A stretch of DNA of 64,000 nucleotides from Oscillospiraceae bacterium (GCA_902782125.1 CACZMA010000008.1:1-64000); one strand, 5' to 3'. Counted from the stretch's first letter, positions 25,542 to 35,252 are shown. Program-made: numbers and translations. The notes: a model not told the origin generated them from the letters alone.

Positions 25542-27356
25542 TCAACTCCTTGACTTAAGTTCACCAGAGATCTCTTCGAGCTTCTTATCTGTCAGGATAT
25601 ACTTTGCTCTGAATACAAGCAATGCTATTACGAGAACTGCGATAGGAGCGAGGGTCATTACCATGCGGAGTCCGAAGACCGCGCCGGTATCTATGGTCTC
25701 TACGATGTTGTTCTTGATCGAGCCTACCTTGTCAAGCAGTACCGCGAGGGTCATGTCGACGTCGCTCTGCTCCTGGATGTTGAATACCGTGAGGCAGATG
25801 GCTGCGACGAGAGCCGCCACGCCCGATGCGAGCTTGACGACAAAGGTCTGCATCGAGAAGATGACCGACTCGTCTCTTCTGCCGTTCTTGAACTCGCCGT
25901 AATCGCATGTGTTCGCGAGGAAGATCGTGCAGATGACGTTAAGGATGCCTACCGCGCCCATGATGAAGAATCCTGGAATGAAGAACGGATATACGCTCTT
26001 GGCTCCGATTATGGACAGCGCGAGAAGGATGATGTATCCGCCGATCGCGGAGAACACGCCGATATAGAAGATCTTGATGGTGTTGAACGCTTTCCTGAGG
26101 AGCGGGAAGAACAGCATCATCGCGAGGATCTGCATGCCGCCGGCGAAAGTATTGAACAGCGTGTAGTTGCCCTGCCAGTTGGAACCTGCGAGGTCATACT
26201 TGAAGAAGTAGATGAGCAGGTTGGATGTGATGTATGTCGCAGTGTTGAACAACACGATCGTGATAACTACAGTCATCGCCTGATCGTTGCTGACGAGCGC
26301 CTTGAACATCTGGCTGACGGAAGCGGTCTGCATGTCGACCGAAGACTTCTCCTTGATGCACAGGCATGTGATGCCGATGAAGATGATGAACAGCACGCCG
26401 ATGATGATCGAGAACGCGCTGAAGCCCAGGCGCTCCACTTCGAGCGTGGAATTCATCGTAAGCTGCGCGCTGATGGAATCTGAATCCTTGATCTTCTCGT
26501 ACGCGTCGTGATCGACATAGAATACGAGTCCGGCTTCGGCGCTGTCAGCTGAATCCATTACGAACTCGACCTTGGAAGTATCTGCGGTAACGCCGTTTAC
26601 CGTGAACTCGTAGTTGGTGTTATCAGTGTTGAATACATACGCGCCTTCGAAAGCTCTCTCAGAACCCGTGACGCTGACGGAGACATCCGTCTTGTCCTTC
26701 TCGTATTCGATTACGTTCGAAGTTGGGTTGCCGTCTGCATCGAGCTCTATTACGAACGTGCTGATCGCGGTATCGGCAGAAGTTATCTGCTTTGTGATGT
26801 TGTTCGCGCTCTTTGCAGCAAGAGATGTGCCCATCGCAGACACTGCCATGACCGTGATGATCGTGACGACCGCGGAACCTACGCCTGCGCAGGAACGTGC
26901 GAGCGCGGACAGACCTTCCCTCTCCTTGCCGCCTTCAGTGAAAGCGGGGATCATCGACCAGTAAGGGATGTCCATCATGGTGTACGTGACGCCCCAGAGG
27001 ATGTACGTTACTGCAGCATATGCGACGAGGCCGCTGCCGTCGAGCGACGGAGGTGCCGAGAACATAAGGATGAGGATCACGGCGTTGGTGATGGTTCCGA
27101 TGAGGAGCCAGGGACGGAACTTGCCCCATTTTGTTTTCGTTTTCGCGACGATGATGCCCATGATCGGGTCGTTGAAAGCGTCGAAGATCCTCGCCACGAG
27201 CAGTATGATGCCCATCGCGATGGCACTCGTCTTCAGTATGTCCTGGAAGTAGTAGAGCACATAGGAAGCCGAGAGCATGTAGACCATGTCCTTACCTACG
27301 GCGCCGATGCCGTAAGCGAATTTCTCGATACCCGTTAAACCTTTCTTAGTCTCCAT
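25542..27356 (-). CDS. GPH-family galactoside:cation symporter with an extra extracellular domain
   Basis: The 604-residue protein has the MelB/LacS membrane fold: EKFAYGIGAVGKDMVY at the N terminus, cation-site acids in FDAFNDPIMG (D59, D63) and WGKFRPWLL. Family members usually have 450-500 residues. Here about 130 residues rich in Thr/Ser/Asp (about 179-309) are inserted between TM5 and TM6, a loop that faces outside in the MFS fold. It imports the galactosides cleaved by the two hydrolases downstream, most likely with Na+ or H+. AAAGGAG precedes the ATG. Confidence 0.88.
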   Translation of the reverse strand: METKKGLTGIEKFAYGIGAVGKDMVYMLSASYVLYYFQDILKTSAIAMGIILLVARIFDAFNDPIMGIIVAKTKTKWGKFRPWLLIGTITNAVILILMFSAPPSLDGSGLVAYAAVTYILWGVTYTMMDIPYWSMIPAFTEGGKEREGLSALARSCAGVGSAVVTIITVMAVSAMGTSLAAKSANNITKQITSADTAISTFVIELDADGNPTSNVIEYEKDKTDVSVSVTGSERAFEGAYVFNTDNTNYEFTVNGVTADTSKVEFVMDSADSAEAGLVFYVDHDAYEKIKDSDSISAQLTMNSTLEVERLGFSAFSIIIGVLFIIFIGITCLCIKEKSSVDMQTASVSQMFKALVSNDQAMTVVITIVLFNTATYITSNLLIYFFKYDLAGSNWQGNYTLFNTFAGGMQILAMMLFFPLLRKAFNTIKIFYIGVFSAIGGYIILLALSIIGAKSVYPFFIPGFFIMGAVGILNVICTIFLANTCDYGEFKNGRRDESVIFSMQTFVVKLASGVAALVAAICLTVFNIQEQSDVDMTLAVLLDKVGSIKNNIVETIDTGAVFGLRMVMTLAPIAVLVIALLVFRAKYILTDKKLEEISGELKSRS

Positions 27357-27371
27357 AGCACATCTCCTTTC

Positions 27372-28838
27372 TTATCTTCTCATTCCCGCTGCGATCTTGA
27401 CGACTTCGTACGCGCCGTCATAGATCCCGGCAGTCTTGTTCCTTACGATGCAGTCGCACATGCCTGCGAGAAGTTCGTCGTCTTCCATGAAGAGCCTGAT
27501 CATCTGCAGCGTGTGCGGGATGTCCCTGCACTCGAGCGTGCCGTCGCCGATCTCCGCCGAGTGGATCGCGCCCCACTGCTCGTGTCCGCCGATCCTCTTG
27601 ATGAAGAGCTTCGGGACGGGGTAGAAAGCAAGTTCAGAAGGCTTCGTCACGAGCACGTCGCACGACCTCATCAGGAGGTTCGTCGCATACACCGCCTCGA
27701 AAATATTCTCATGGCAGAACAGGTGTATGCCTTCGACATCGCCCGTCAGCGCGTCTTCGCAGAACTTCCTGGTATCGTTCCAGTCATTGAAGTGAGTCTT
27801 GGATATATCCTCTATCCCCGAGACCATCCTCTTCAGGTCTTCCCAGACATTCTGATAGTCTCCGATGTTTACATAGAGCGCAGCTTTGCCCGCCTTGATA
27901 TCAGGCATGAGGCTGTTCAAGATCGCAGCGAAGATCTCTTTCTGCGCGCCGGCACCGCCGATGGTAAGGAGGAATCTCATCGGCTTGCCGTCTGTCTTGC
28001 GCGCGATGCGTCTTCTGCAGTCTTCTTCGATATTTGCTGTCAGTTCGTGGTCTATATAGTGGCCGGTGTATCTGAGGCTCCCTTCGGGCATCGGCTTCAA
28101 CACCTTACTGCCGTCCATGCCGTTGCAGATCCTGTAGCCCTGGTAAGCGTAATGCGTCTGCACCGTGTGGATGCTTCCTTCAGCGAAGTGCAGCGCCATC
28201 GGCCAGTTATCGGGAATAGCATTTACGACATGCTCCATGCCCGCATGGATGGCAGCCTGCGCAGGCCACACGTGAGTCGCGACGACCGGGATGTCCTTGG
28301 GCACATTCCTGAATACGGGTGCCATAAGTTCGGCGTTCTTCTGGTCAGCTGCGTTATAGGACAGCTTCCTGAAGCCTTCGTAGTTCATCGGTTCCCAGAA
28401 GAGCTTGTTGAACAGCCTTGACTTCTGGGACAGTCTCGAACCCGTCGAGTACAGGTCGTTCTGAGCGGAGATCACCTTGGTGCAGGTGGTATCGGGATAG
28501 GAGTTTAGATCCATCCAGTAAGGCGTATAGCCCATGGAATTTGCTGCCGATGCGATCGCCATAGAGATCCTGTAGTGACCGAAGCCCATCCTGATATTGC
28601 CCACGATCAGCCCCTTGTCCCGATCGAAGCCCTCGGATGTGCCCTCGGCCGCATCTCCCACCGCGATATTCCTGACACCAAGGATATCGCCTATATAATC
28701 GTTATTTACGACTCTCGCGGAGTAATCCCTGCCGGAGTCGTCGCCGAACTTCTTCGCATACTTATTCTTGGAACGCACGGCTTTGTTATAGACCTTGCCG
28801 GGCTGGACATTGCCGAATATGACCTTGGACTTTTCCAT
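27372..28838 (-). CDS. GT-B-fold glycosyltransferase-like protein of the galactoside operon
   Basis: The 488-residue protein is not one I can name. It resembles MurG/MGDG-synthase-type GT-B enzymes: an N-terminal nucleotide-fold glycine motif IVGNIRMGFGHYRIS (about 88-102), a central FLLTIGGAGAQKE, and a donor-site-like CDVLVTKPSELAFYPVPKLF (split as CDVLVTKPSE and LAFYPVPKLF). No transmembrane segment or signal is seen. It lies between tetR and the symporter with 15-17 base gaps. Whether it transfers a sugar, acts as a phosphorylase or has lost activity is open. Confidence 0.55.
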   Translation of the reverse strand: MEKSKVIFGNVQPGKVYNKAVRSKNKYAKKFGDDSGRDYSARVVNNDYIGDILGVRNIAVGDAAEGTSEGFDRDKGLIVGNIRMGFGHYRISMAIASAANSMGYTPYWMDLNSYPDTTCTKVISAQNDLYSTGSRLSQKSRLFNKLFWEPMNYEGFRKLSYNAADQKNAELMAPVFRNVPKDIPVVATHVWPAQAAIHAGMEHVVNAIPDNWPMALHFAEGSIHTVQTHYAYQGYRICNGMDGSKVLKPMPEGSLRYTGHYIDHELTANIEEDCRRRIARKTDGKPMRFLLTIGGAGAQKEIFAAILNSLMPDIKAGKAALYVNIGDYQNVWEDLKRMVSGIEDISKTHFNDWNDTRKFCEDALTGDVEGIHLFCHENIFEAVYATNLLMRSCDVLVTKPSELAFYPVPKLFIKRIGGHEQWGAIHSAEIGDGTLECRDIPHTLQMIRLFMEDDELLAGMCDCIVRNKTAGIYDGAYEVVKIAAGMRR

Positions 28839-28855
28839 TCTTTTCTCCTTCCTAC

Positions 28856-29422
28856 TTAAGCCTTGATGCCGTTTAAGAGAATGTCCACGACTTCGTTCAG
28901 GTAGTCGTTGTATTTCTTCCCGCTTCCCTTCATTACGTCCTGCTGGAAGAATCTCTCGAGCGTCGCTTCCATCATGATCTTGAATATCTTTAAGTCGGCG
29001 TCGGGTCTTATGAGTCCTTCTTCCTTGCCCTGCTCGAGGAGCCTGAACGTCGGTTCCCAGCCGGTCTCGAGGCGGCGCTGAAGCTTCTTATATACCTTCG
29101 GATATTTGTCGCTCAGAGGATAGAGTTCCTGGAAGTTGATGTTCCTGTAGCTCTCGGGCATAGCCGACAGCAGGAGCCTTATCTTATCGAGCGCGGAGTA
29201 TTCTTCCGATTCAAGTATCTCCTGCTCTCTTGCCTTTATGTTGTCGAACACATAGTCGACCATCGAATCGAAGATCTCGTCCTTGCTCTTGAATTCCTTA
29301 TATATCGTCTTCTTGGAGATCTTGAGTTCTTCGGCGACGTCGTCCATGGTGAGCTTGAGGCCCTTCTTGTTGAAGACCTGGATCGTGCCCTTAAGTATCT
29401 TCTCTCTAGTCTCGGTCAGCAT
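28856..29422 (-). CDS. TetR-family regulator of the galactoside operon
   Basis: The 188-residue protein has a TetR helix-turn-helix (about 8-50: ILKGTIQVFNKKGLKLTMDD, VAEELKISKKTIYKEFK) and a helical C-terminal domain. It is the first gene of the leftward operon tetR, GT-like, symporter, GH36, GH2. Palindromes with ggaaact/agtttcc arms at 29438-29468 and 29509-29542 are its probable operators, allowing control of both divergent units. GAAGGAG precedes the ATG. TetR regulators of galactoside genes are less usual than LacI or AraC types. Confidence 0.88.
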   Translation of the reverse strand: MLTETREKILKGTIQVFNKKGLKLTMDDVAEELKISKKTIYKEFKSKDEIFDSMVDYVFDNIKAREQEILESEEYSALDKIRLLLSAMPESYRNINFQELYPLSDKYPKVYKKLQRRLETGWEPTFRLLEQGKEEGLIRPDADLKIFKIMMEATLERFFQQDVMKGSGKKYNDYLNEVVDILLNGIKA

Positions 29423-29437
29423 TGTGCAAATCTCCTT

Positions 29438-29542
29438 CGGAAACTGAATATATATCTTTGGGTTTCCGCCCTAATATTACCAAGACTGCGGTGTTGAAGC
29501 CACTTTTCTATGGAAACTGATTTTACAAATTTAGTTTCCATA
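29438..29542. promoter_or_regulatory. Two paired operators in the galactoside divergent region
   Basis: cggaaac...gtttccg (29438-29444 with 29462-29468) and tatggaaact...agtttccata (29509-29518 with 29533-29542, 10-base arms) share the GGAAACTGA half-site. A related gtttccc...ggggaa lies at 29553-29576, just before the galK -10 (TATAAT, 29585-29590). The array is placed to control tetR and galK at once. Confidence 0.65.
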
Positions 29543-29620
29543 CCTTGTGCATGTTTCCCAAATGACTGTTTGGGGAAGGCAATCTATAATCAGGCTAAGT
29601 AAGTCCGAAGGAGGCCTGTT

Positions 29621-30868
29621 ATGCCTGATCTCGCGAAGATAGATTATAAGGATATCTACTGCACCGACGAAGCCGCTGCGCTTCAGCCGGACAGATATGC
29701 CCGGGCAGCAGAAGAGTTCACCAGAGCATTCGGAAGAAGTCCTCTGGCAGTATTCAGCGCTCCGGGAAGAACGGAGATAGGCGGCAACCACACGGATCAC
29801 CAGCACGGTGAAGTCCTTGCCGCATCGATCAACAAAGACGCTATCGCCATGGCCGCCCCCCGTGAGGATGGAAGGGTGAACATCCTCGCGGAGGGGTTCG
29901 GCAAGACCGGCATAGGTCCCGGCGAACTTGATATCAGAGAAGATGAGAAAGGCACCACATCCGCCCTGATCCGCGGCGTGCTCGCAGGTCTTAAGGATGC
30001 AGGATTCGAGTCCGGCGGATTCGACGCTTATGTTACGAGCGACGTCCTTATCGGCGCAGGCCTGTCTTCGTCGGCTGCTTTCGAGACGCTTGTAGGTACG
30101 ATAGTGTCCGGCCTCTATTACGATATGAAGATAAGCCCGGTAGAGATAGCCGTGGCAGGACAGTATGCCGAGAACGTGTTCTTCGGCAAACCGTGCGGAC
30201 TCATGGATCAGATGGCATGTTCCGTCGGCGGTCTGGTGCATATTGATTTCGAGGACCCCGCTGATCCCAAAGTGGATAAGGTCGAGTGCGACCCGGCAGG
30301 CATGGGGCTGCTCTTGTGCATAACGGACACCAAAGGCTCGCACGCGGATCTGACGGATGAATATGCGGCGGTGCCGTACGAGATGAAGCAGGTGGCAAAC
30401 CTTCTCGGGCGCGATGTGTTAAGGCATGTCACATTGGATGACATTACGGATAACATCTCCATGTTAAGGAGCAAGGCAGGAGACCGCGCAGTGTTAAGGG
30501 CGATCCATTTTGTCAACGAGACAAGGCGCGCCGGCGAAGAAGCCGAAGCTCTGAGGCGCGGCGATACCGCTGCCTTCCTGGAACTTGTAAGACAGTCGGG
30601 AGACTCGTCGTTCAAGTATCTGCAGAACGTCTATTCCAACAGGGATGTCACATCTCAGAACGTCTCCCTGGCGCTCGCGGTAAGTGAGAGCATATTAGGA
30701 CCGGGCGAAGCGGCAAGAGTGCACGGCGGCGGATTTGCCGGCACGATACAGGCATTCGTGAAGACAGAGAATGCCGGAAGATACAAAGAATCCATGGACA
30801 AAGTCTTCGGCGAAGGCGCATGCGAGATACTGGCCATAAGAAAGTACGGCGGCATCAGGGTACTCTGA
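29621..30868 (+). CDS. galK: Galactokinase
   Basis: The 415-residue GHMP-family kinase phosphorylates galactose to galactose-1-phosphate with ATP. It shows the galactokinase signature GRTEIGGNHTDHQHG (about 48-62), the GHMP ATP loop VLIGAGLSSSAAFE (about 143-156) and a C-terminal HGGGFAGT motif. GAAGGAGG precedes the ATG; the -10 is at 29585-29590. galT follows 11 bases later. Divergent from the galactoside-cleaving operon, it takes the galactose that operon releases. Confidence 0.95.
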   Translation: MPDLAKIDYKDIYCTDEAAALQPDRYARAAEEFTRAFGRSPLAVFSAPGRTEIGGNHTDHQHGEVLAASINKDAIAMAAPREDGRVNILAEGFGKTGIGPGELDIREDEKGTTSALIRGVLAGLKDAGFESGGFDAYVTSDVLIGAGLSSSAAFETLVGTIVSGLYYDMKISPVEIAVAGQYAENVFFGKPCGLMDQMACSVGGLVHIDFEDPADPKVDKVECDPAGMGLLLCITDTKGSHADLTDEYAAVPYEMKQVANLLGRDVLRHVTLDDITDNISMLRSKAGDRAVLRAIHFVNETRRAGEEAEALRRGDTAAFLELVRQSGDSSFKYLQNVYSNRDVTSQNVSLALAVSESILGPGEAARVHGGGFAGTIQAFVKTENAGRYKESMDKVFGEGACEILAIRKYGGIRVL

Positions 30869-30879
30869 AGGAGCTTAAT

Positions 30880-32364
30880 ATGATCAACACATACATAACG
30901 GAACTTGTGAATTACGGCGTGCGCGAGGGGCTGGTCGACGGCCTTGACCGCACATATACGATCAACAGGCTTATCGAATTCTTCGGTCTCATCGAATACG
31001 AAGAGCCGGAGGTTATCCCCGGGCCGAGAGATCTTCATCTGATACTGGAGGACATGATCTCATGGGCACTCGGCAGCGGAGTTCTGGAGAGTGATACCAC
31101 CGCGGCCAAAGACCTGTTCGACACGAAGATAATGGGGCTCATAACGCCGCCCCCGTCCGTGGTTATCAGGAAATTCAACGAGCTTGCAGAGCGCTCATCG
31201 AAAGATGCGACCGACTGGTACTACGCGTTCTCCCGCGCGACCAACTACATCCGTACCGACCGCATCGCAAAGGATATGAAGTGGCTGGCGCCGACGGAGT
31301 TCGGAGACATCGACATAACTATCAACTTAAGTAAGCCCGAGAAAGATCCCCGAGACATCGCGGCGGCAGGCAAAGCGAAGAGCACGTCTTATCCCAAATG
31401 CCTCCTGTGCGCAGAGAACGAAGGCTACTCAGGAACCGTCACGCATCCTGCAAGACAGAACCACAGGATAATCCCGATAACGCTGGACGGCGAAGAATAC
31501 TTCCTTCAGTACTCGCCCTATGTCTACTACAACGAGCACTGCATAATCCTCAATAAGAAGCATGTTCCGATGGTGATAGACAGGAGGACCTTCCGTAAAC
31601 TCTTATCATTCGTGGAACAGTTCCCGCATTATACAGCAGGTTCCAACGCGGACATTCCGATCGTAGGCGGATCCATACTGAGCCACGATCATTTCCAGGG
31701 CGGCGCATATACTTTCCCGATGGCGAGAGCCGGATACAGACGCACGTTTACGATACCGGGATTCGAGGATCTCACCGCAGGCATCATCAACTGGCCGATG
31801 TCGGTCATAAGGCTGCAGGGAGATTCCGCCGAACGCCTCACGGACTGCGCGGATCTGATACTCGGCAAGTGGAGATCCTATACCGACGAAGGAGCATTCA
31901 TATTCGCTGAGACTGATGGTGTTCCGCACAATGCGATAACCCCGATCGCCAGGAAGAACTCCGAAGGAAAGCTCGAGCTGGATCTCGTGCTGCGCAACAA
32001 CATCACGACCGACGAGCACCCGATGGGAGTCTATCACCCGCACGCGGAATATCACCACATCAAGAAGGAGAACATCGGCCTCATCGAAGTAATGGGGCTC
32101 GCCGTCCTGCCGTCAAGGCTGAAGAAGGAGATGTCAGAACTTGAAGATGCCATATTATCGGGCGCAGACATAAGATCTAACGACAGCATATCCAAGCATG
32201 CAGACTGGGTGGACGAATGGAGATCAGATTACGATCTCACCTCCCCGGCGTCCGTCCGCGAAGCCATACAGACCGAGATCGGCAGGACTTTCGCGAAGAT
32301 CCTGGGATGCGCCGGCGTGTATAAGAACGAAGAAGACTTCATGAGGTTCATAGGCACGCTGTAA
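30880..32364 (+). CDS. galT: UDP-glucose--hexose-1-phosphate uridylyltransferase, class II
   Basis: The 494-residue enzyme is of the Firmicutes-type GalT family, which is distinct from E. coli GalT. It exchanges galactose-1-phosphate with UDP-glucose in the Leloir pathway. Visible family features are the N-terminal helical region (LVNYGVREGLVDGLDRTYTI), NEHCIILNKKHVPMVI, GGSILSHDHFQGG and the YHPHAEYHHIKKENIG region. The chosen ATG is 11 bases after galK with GAAGGAG. No galE is seen in the window. Confidence 0.95.
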   Translation: MINTYITELVNYGVREGLVDGLDRTYTINRLIEFFGLIEYEEPEVIPGPRDLHLILEDMISWALGSGVLESDTTAAKDLFDTKIMGLITPPPSVVIRKFNELAERSSKDATDWYYAFSRATNYIRTDRIAKDMKWLAPTEFGDIDITINLSKPEKDPRDIAAAGKAKSTSYPKCLLCAENEGYSGTVTHPARQNHRIIPITLDGEEYFLQYSPYVYYNEHCIILNKKHVPMVIDRRTFRKLLSFVEQFPHYTAGSNADIPIVGGSILSHDHFQGGAYTFPMARAGYRRTFTIPGFEDLTAGIINWPMSVIRLQGDSAERLTDCADLILGKWRSYTDEGAFIFAETDGVPHNAITPIARKNSEGKLELDLVLRNNITTDEHPMGVYHPHAEYHHIKKENIGLIEVMGLAVLPSRLKKEMSELEDAILSGADIRSNDSISKHADWVDEWRSDYDLTSPASVREAIQTEIGRTFAKILGCAGVYKNEEDFMRFIGTL

Positions 32365-32434
32365 GGCGATTTAAGGATTATTTAAGAATTCGTAAGTTAC
32401 CATACGGGCAACAAAGCATAAGGCGGTTACCTGT

Positions 32435-33718
32435 ATGACAAAGAAAACGAATAATTACGGCAAGTTCCTCCTGCTCTTCGCAGGCGAGTTCATCTCTGTT
32501 ATCGGCGGCGGACTCACGAGCTTCGGCCTGGGACTTTATATCTTCCAGCAGACAGGTTCCGCATCGCACATGGCGCTCTTATCGCTCCTCGGATTCCTTC
32601 CCGGTCTCATCCTGAAGGTCCCCGCAGGCGTACTCGCAGACAGGTATGACAGAAGGCTCCTGATGATGATCGGCGACGGTCTGTCGGGCCTGGGCGTACT
32701 CTTCATCCTGCTGTGCATGCTGAGCGGCAACTGCCAGCTCTGGCAGATCTACGTCGGCACCACGATAAGCTCCGTTTTCTCTGCCCTCTTAGAACCCTCT
32801 TTCACTGCTACCATAACGGACCTTCTTACCAAGGAGCAGTACTCCAAGGCGAACGGCCTGATGTCTCTTGCAGGCTCTTCAAGGTATCTGTTCGCACCCG
32901 TGATCGCAGGCTTCCTGTTGGCTGTTGCCGACATCAAGCTCATACTCATCATAGACATCTGTACCTTCTTCATCACGATAGTCGTGGCGGCAGTCGTGAG
33001 AAAGTCCATCAAAAGCAACGCATGCAAGGTATCAGAGCCGTTCTTTGACAGCATGAAGGAAGGCTGGAAAGCCATCTCCGGCAAGCGCGGCATGATGGTG
33101 CTCATCGTGACCACTTCCGTCATCTGCCTGTTCATGGGCGTGTTCCAGGTGCTGGGTGAGTCTTTCGTGCTCGCATTTGCCGATGCAAAGACGCTCGGTA
33201 TCGTAGAGACGGTCGCAGCTTCGGGCATGCTCGTTACCAGTGTCATACTGGGCTTCAAGGGCATAAAGAAGAACTATCAGAGAACACTCGGCATCGGACT
33301 CGCAGTCTCCGGCGTGGGCATGACGATGTTCGCACTTACTCAGAACGTATATATCATCTGCATCTTCGGCTTCATCTTCTTCGCAGCGCTGCCGTTTGCA
33401 AACAACAGCCTGGACTATCTCATCAGGGCCAACATCCCGGCAGAGCTCCAGGGCCGTGCGTGGGGATTTGCAGGATTCATCTCACAGCTGGGCTACGTCA
33501 TAGCTTATGCTCTGTGCGGTGTGGTCGCAGATGTTATCGGCAACGCTACAGGCAAGGGCGTCGGAGCAGGCTCCTCGATCACAATAATCGGTTCCGGCAT
33601 CTGCCTGGCAGTCGTAGCGGTCCTGATGTCGGGATTCAGGCAGATCAAGGCTCTCGAGGCTTCTGCCGCATCTTCCGCGCAGCCTGAGACGGCTTCTGAG
33701 GCGCAGGCTCCCGTCTGA
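32435..33718 (+). CDS. MFS exporter (macrolide-efflux-like)
   Basis: The 427-residue protein has about twelve hydrophobic helices. FISVIGGGLTSFGLGLYIF at the N terminus and GVLADRYDRRLLMMIGD between TM2 and TM3 (MFS motif A) are typical of the three-component-like/macrolide exporter group. The C terminus is a 25-residue Ala/Ser-rich tail. It begins 70 bases after galT, but export proteins of this type are not part of galactose use, so it is probably separate. Substrate unknown. Confidence 0.85.
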   Translation: MTKKTNNYGKFLLLFAGEFISVIGGGLTSFGLGLYIFQQTGSASHMALLSLLGFLPGLILKVPAGVLADRYDRRLLMMIGDGLSGLGVLFILLCMLSGNCQLWQIYVGTTISSVFSALLEPSFTATITDLLTKEQYSKANGLMSLAGSSRYLFAPVIAGFLLAVADIKLILIIDICTFFITIVVAAVVRKSIKSNACKVSEPFFDSMKEGWKAISGKRGMMVLIVTTSVICLFMGVFQVLGESFVLAFADAKTLGIVETVAASGMLVTSVILGFKGIKKNYQRTLGIGLAVSGVGMTMFALTQNVYIICIFGFIFFAALPFANNSLDYLIRANIPAELQGRAWGFAGFISQLGYVIAYALCGVVADVIGNATGKGVGAGSSITIIGSGICLAVVAVLMSGFRQIKALEASAASSAQPETASEAQAPV

Positions 33719-33832
33719 TAACCATTCCGTAAAGAGGGTATAAACAAACCGTAAAATAATTCCCGCCCTTAACAATTCCCCTAAAAGAGGTTTTATAATC
33801 AAGGCATATTATCTATGGGGAAAGGTAGCGTA

Positions 33833-35011
33833 ATGTATTATTCGAGCATCGGCGTGATCGCACTTATAGTGCACGTGATCATCAACTTCGATCTGATGAA
33901 GAGAGTCTCGAGAGTCGGGACCCATTCCGTCACGCAGAAGAGATACCGCCGTTTCCTCATCGCGCTGATCGCATACTACCTCTCTGACATCATCTGGGGC
34001 ACTCTGTACGAGAACGGGCACATGCTCCTCACCTATATCGATACCGTCGCAGTGTTCGTCACTATGACTTTGTCAGTCCTTCTCTGGACCCGCGCCCTCA
34101 TCGTATTCATCGACGATAAGAGCCTGTTCGGCAAGATAGTATTAGGCGGCGGCTGGACGATATTCCTCACCGAGATCATCGTACTCATCGTGAACTTCTT
34201 CTACCCCATCGTATTCAAGTTCGATGAGGACCACACTTATATCGCACTTCCCGCGAGATATGTCACGATGCTCATGCAAATGATACTGTACTGCATGGCG
34301 GCATTCTTCGCGCTTTATATCGCCTTCAGGGCTGAGGGCAAGAGAAGGAACCACTACCGCACGGTAGGTTTCTCGAGCTTTATCATGGCGGTCTTCATCC
34401 TGTTGCAAGACCTCTACCCGCTCATGCCCATGTATGCGATCGGCACTATGTTCGCAGCATGCATGGTCCACTCGTTCGTATACAACGATGTTATAACCCG
34501 GAACACCCTGCAGCTCGAGAACGCCAACAAGAAGGCATACCGCGACGGCCTCACGGGTGTTAAGAACAAGCTCGCATACATCGACTCTCTCAGGCAGCTC
34601 GAACTCGAGTCCACAACTGAGACGCTCGCCAATTACGGTGTGGCCGTATTCGATATCAACAATCTCAAGGTAACAAACGATACATTAGGTCACGAAGCAG
34701 GCGATGAGCTTATCAAGAGCGCATGTGCCATCATCTGCAAGCAGTTCAAGCACTCACCCGTATTCCGTATCGGCGGCGACGAGTTCGCAGCGATCCTCAA
34801 GGGTTCTGACTTCGAGAACAGAGAAGAGCTCTTCCGTGAATTCACGGCCAAGATCGACGAGAACAATAAGAACGGCGGCGTGGTCGTAGCAGGCGGAATG
34901 GCTGTCTTCGATCCTGAGATAGACGATAATTACACTGATGTATTCATGCGTGCCGACCAGCAGATGTTCGAGCGCAAGGAACAGCTCAAAGCTTCAAAGG
35001 CCGCCGGGTAA
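33833..35011 (+). CDS. Membrane-bound diguanylate cyclase (GGDEF)
   Basis: The 392-residue protein has about six or seven transmembrane helices (residues 1-215) and a C-terminal GGDEF domain. DGLTGVKNK opens the domain and RIGGDEFAAI is the intact active site, so it should make cyclic di-GMP from two GTP. No RxxD inhibitory site stands at the usual place before GGDEF. I prefer the ATG at 33833 (GGGAAAGG upstream) to that at 33815, which would lie about 9 bases from the predicted start of the TATAAT (33794-33799) promoter. Confidence 0.88.
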   Translation: MYYSSIGVIALIVHVIINFDLMKRVSRVGTHSVTQKRYRRFLIALIAYYLSDIIWGTLYENGHMLLTYIDTVAVFVTMTLSVLLWTRALIVFIDDKSLFGKIVLGGGWTIFLTEIIVLIVNFFYPIVFKFDEDHTYIALPARYVTMLMQMILYCMAAFFALYIAFRAEGKRRNHYRTVGFSSFIMAVFILLQDLYPLMPMYAIGTMFAACMVHSFVYNDVITRNTLQLENANKKAYRDGLTGVKNKLAYIDSLRQLELESTTETLANYGVAVFDINNLKVTNDTLGHEAGDELIKSACAIICKQFKHSPVFRIGGDEFAAILKGSDFENREELFREFTAKIDENNKNGGVVVAGGMAVFDPEIDDNYTDVFMRADQQMFERKEQLKASKAAG

Positions 35012-35036
35012 GCAAGTAATCCCAAACACACATTTG

Positions 35037-35128
35037 TTACTACGGGTGTACTGCTGTGCGGTACGTTTGTAGTGATTTCCGCCCCGGAAAGGCCAGTTTG
35101 TTACTACGGGTGTACTGCTGTGCGGTAC
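35037..35128. repeat. Two copies of a ttactac hairpin element
   Basis: ttactacgggtgtactgctg followed by tgcggtac occurs at 35037-35064 and again, identical over 28 bases, at 35101-35128. In the first copy ttactac pairs with gtagtga further on, and gtactgc pairs with gcggtac across a 3-base loop, giving a two-tier hairpin. A third, diverged copy is at 44117-44157. The rest of the gap (35012-35252) holds only the terminator at 35196-35226. Confidence 0.7.
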
Positions 35129-35195
35129 AATTCGCGTGAATTATAGCGATGAGCTCATCGTAAGTTCTTTAGTATAAAGATTCGGTTAATGAGAC

Positions 35196-35226
35196 AAAAG
35201 ACCCGGAGCCTTATAAGCCCCGGGCC
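35196..35226 (-). terminator. Intrinsic terminator of the FtsX-type ABC operon
   Basis: Leftward ggcccgg (35226-35220) pairs with ccgggtc (35206-35200), with one weak pair, and runs into tttt. It lies 27 bases after the permease stop. Confidence 0.7.
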
Positions 35227-35252
35227 TCATGTTCTAACCTATTCCCGTTTTG

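Noticed and set aside
27513..28421. Rightward 302-codon frame inside the GT-B-like gene
   Set aside because: Composition is typical of antisense GC-rich shadows and no motif is present.
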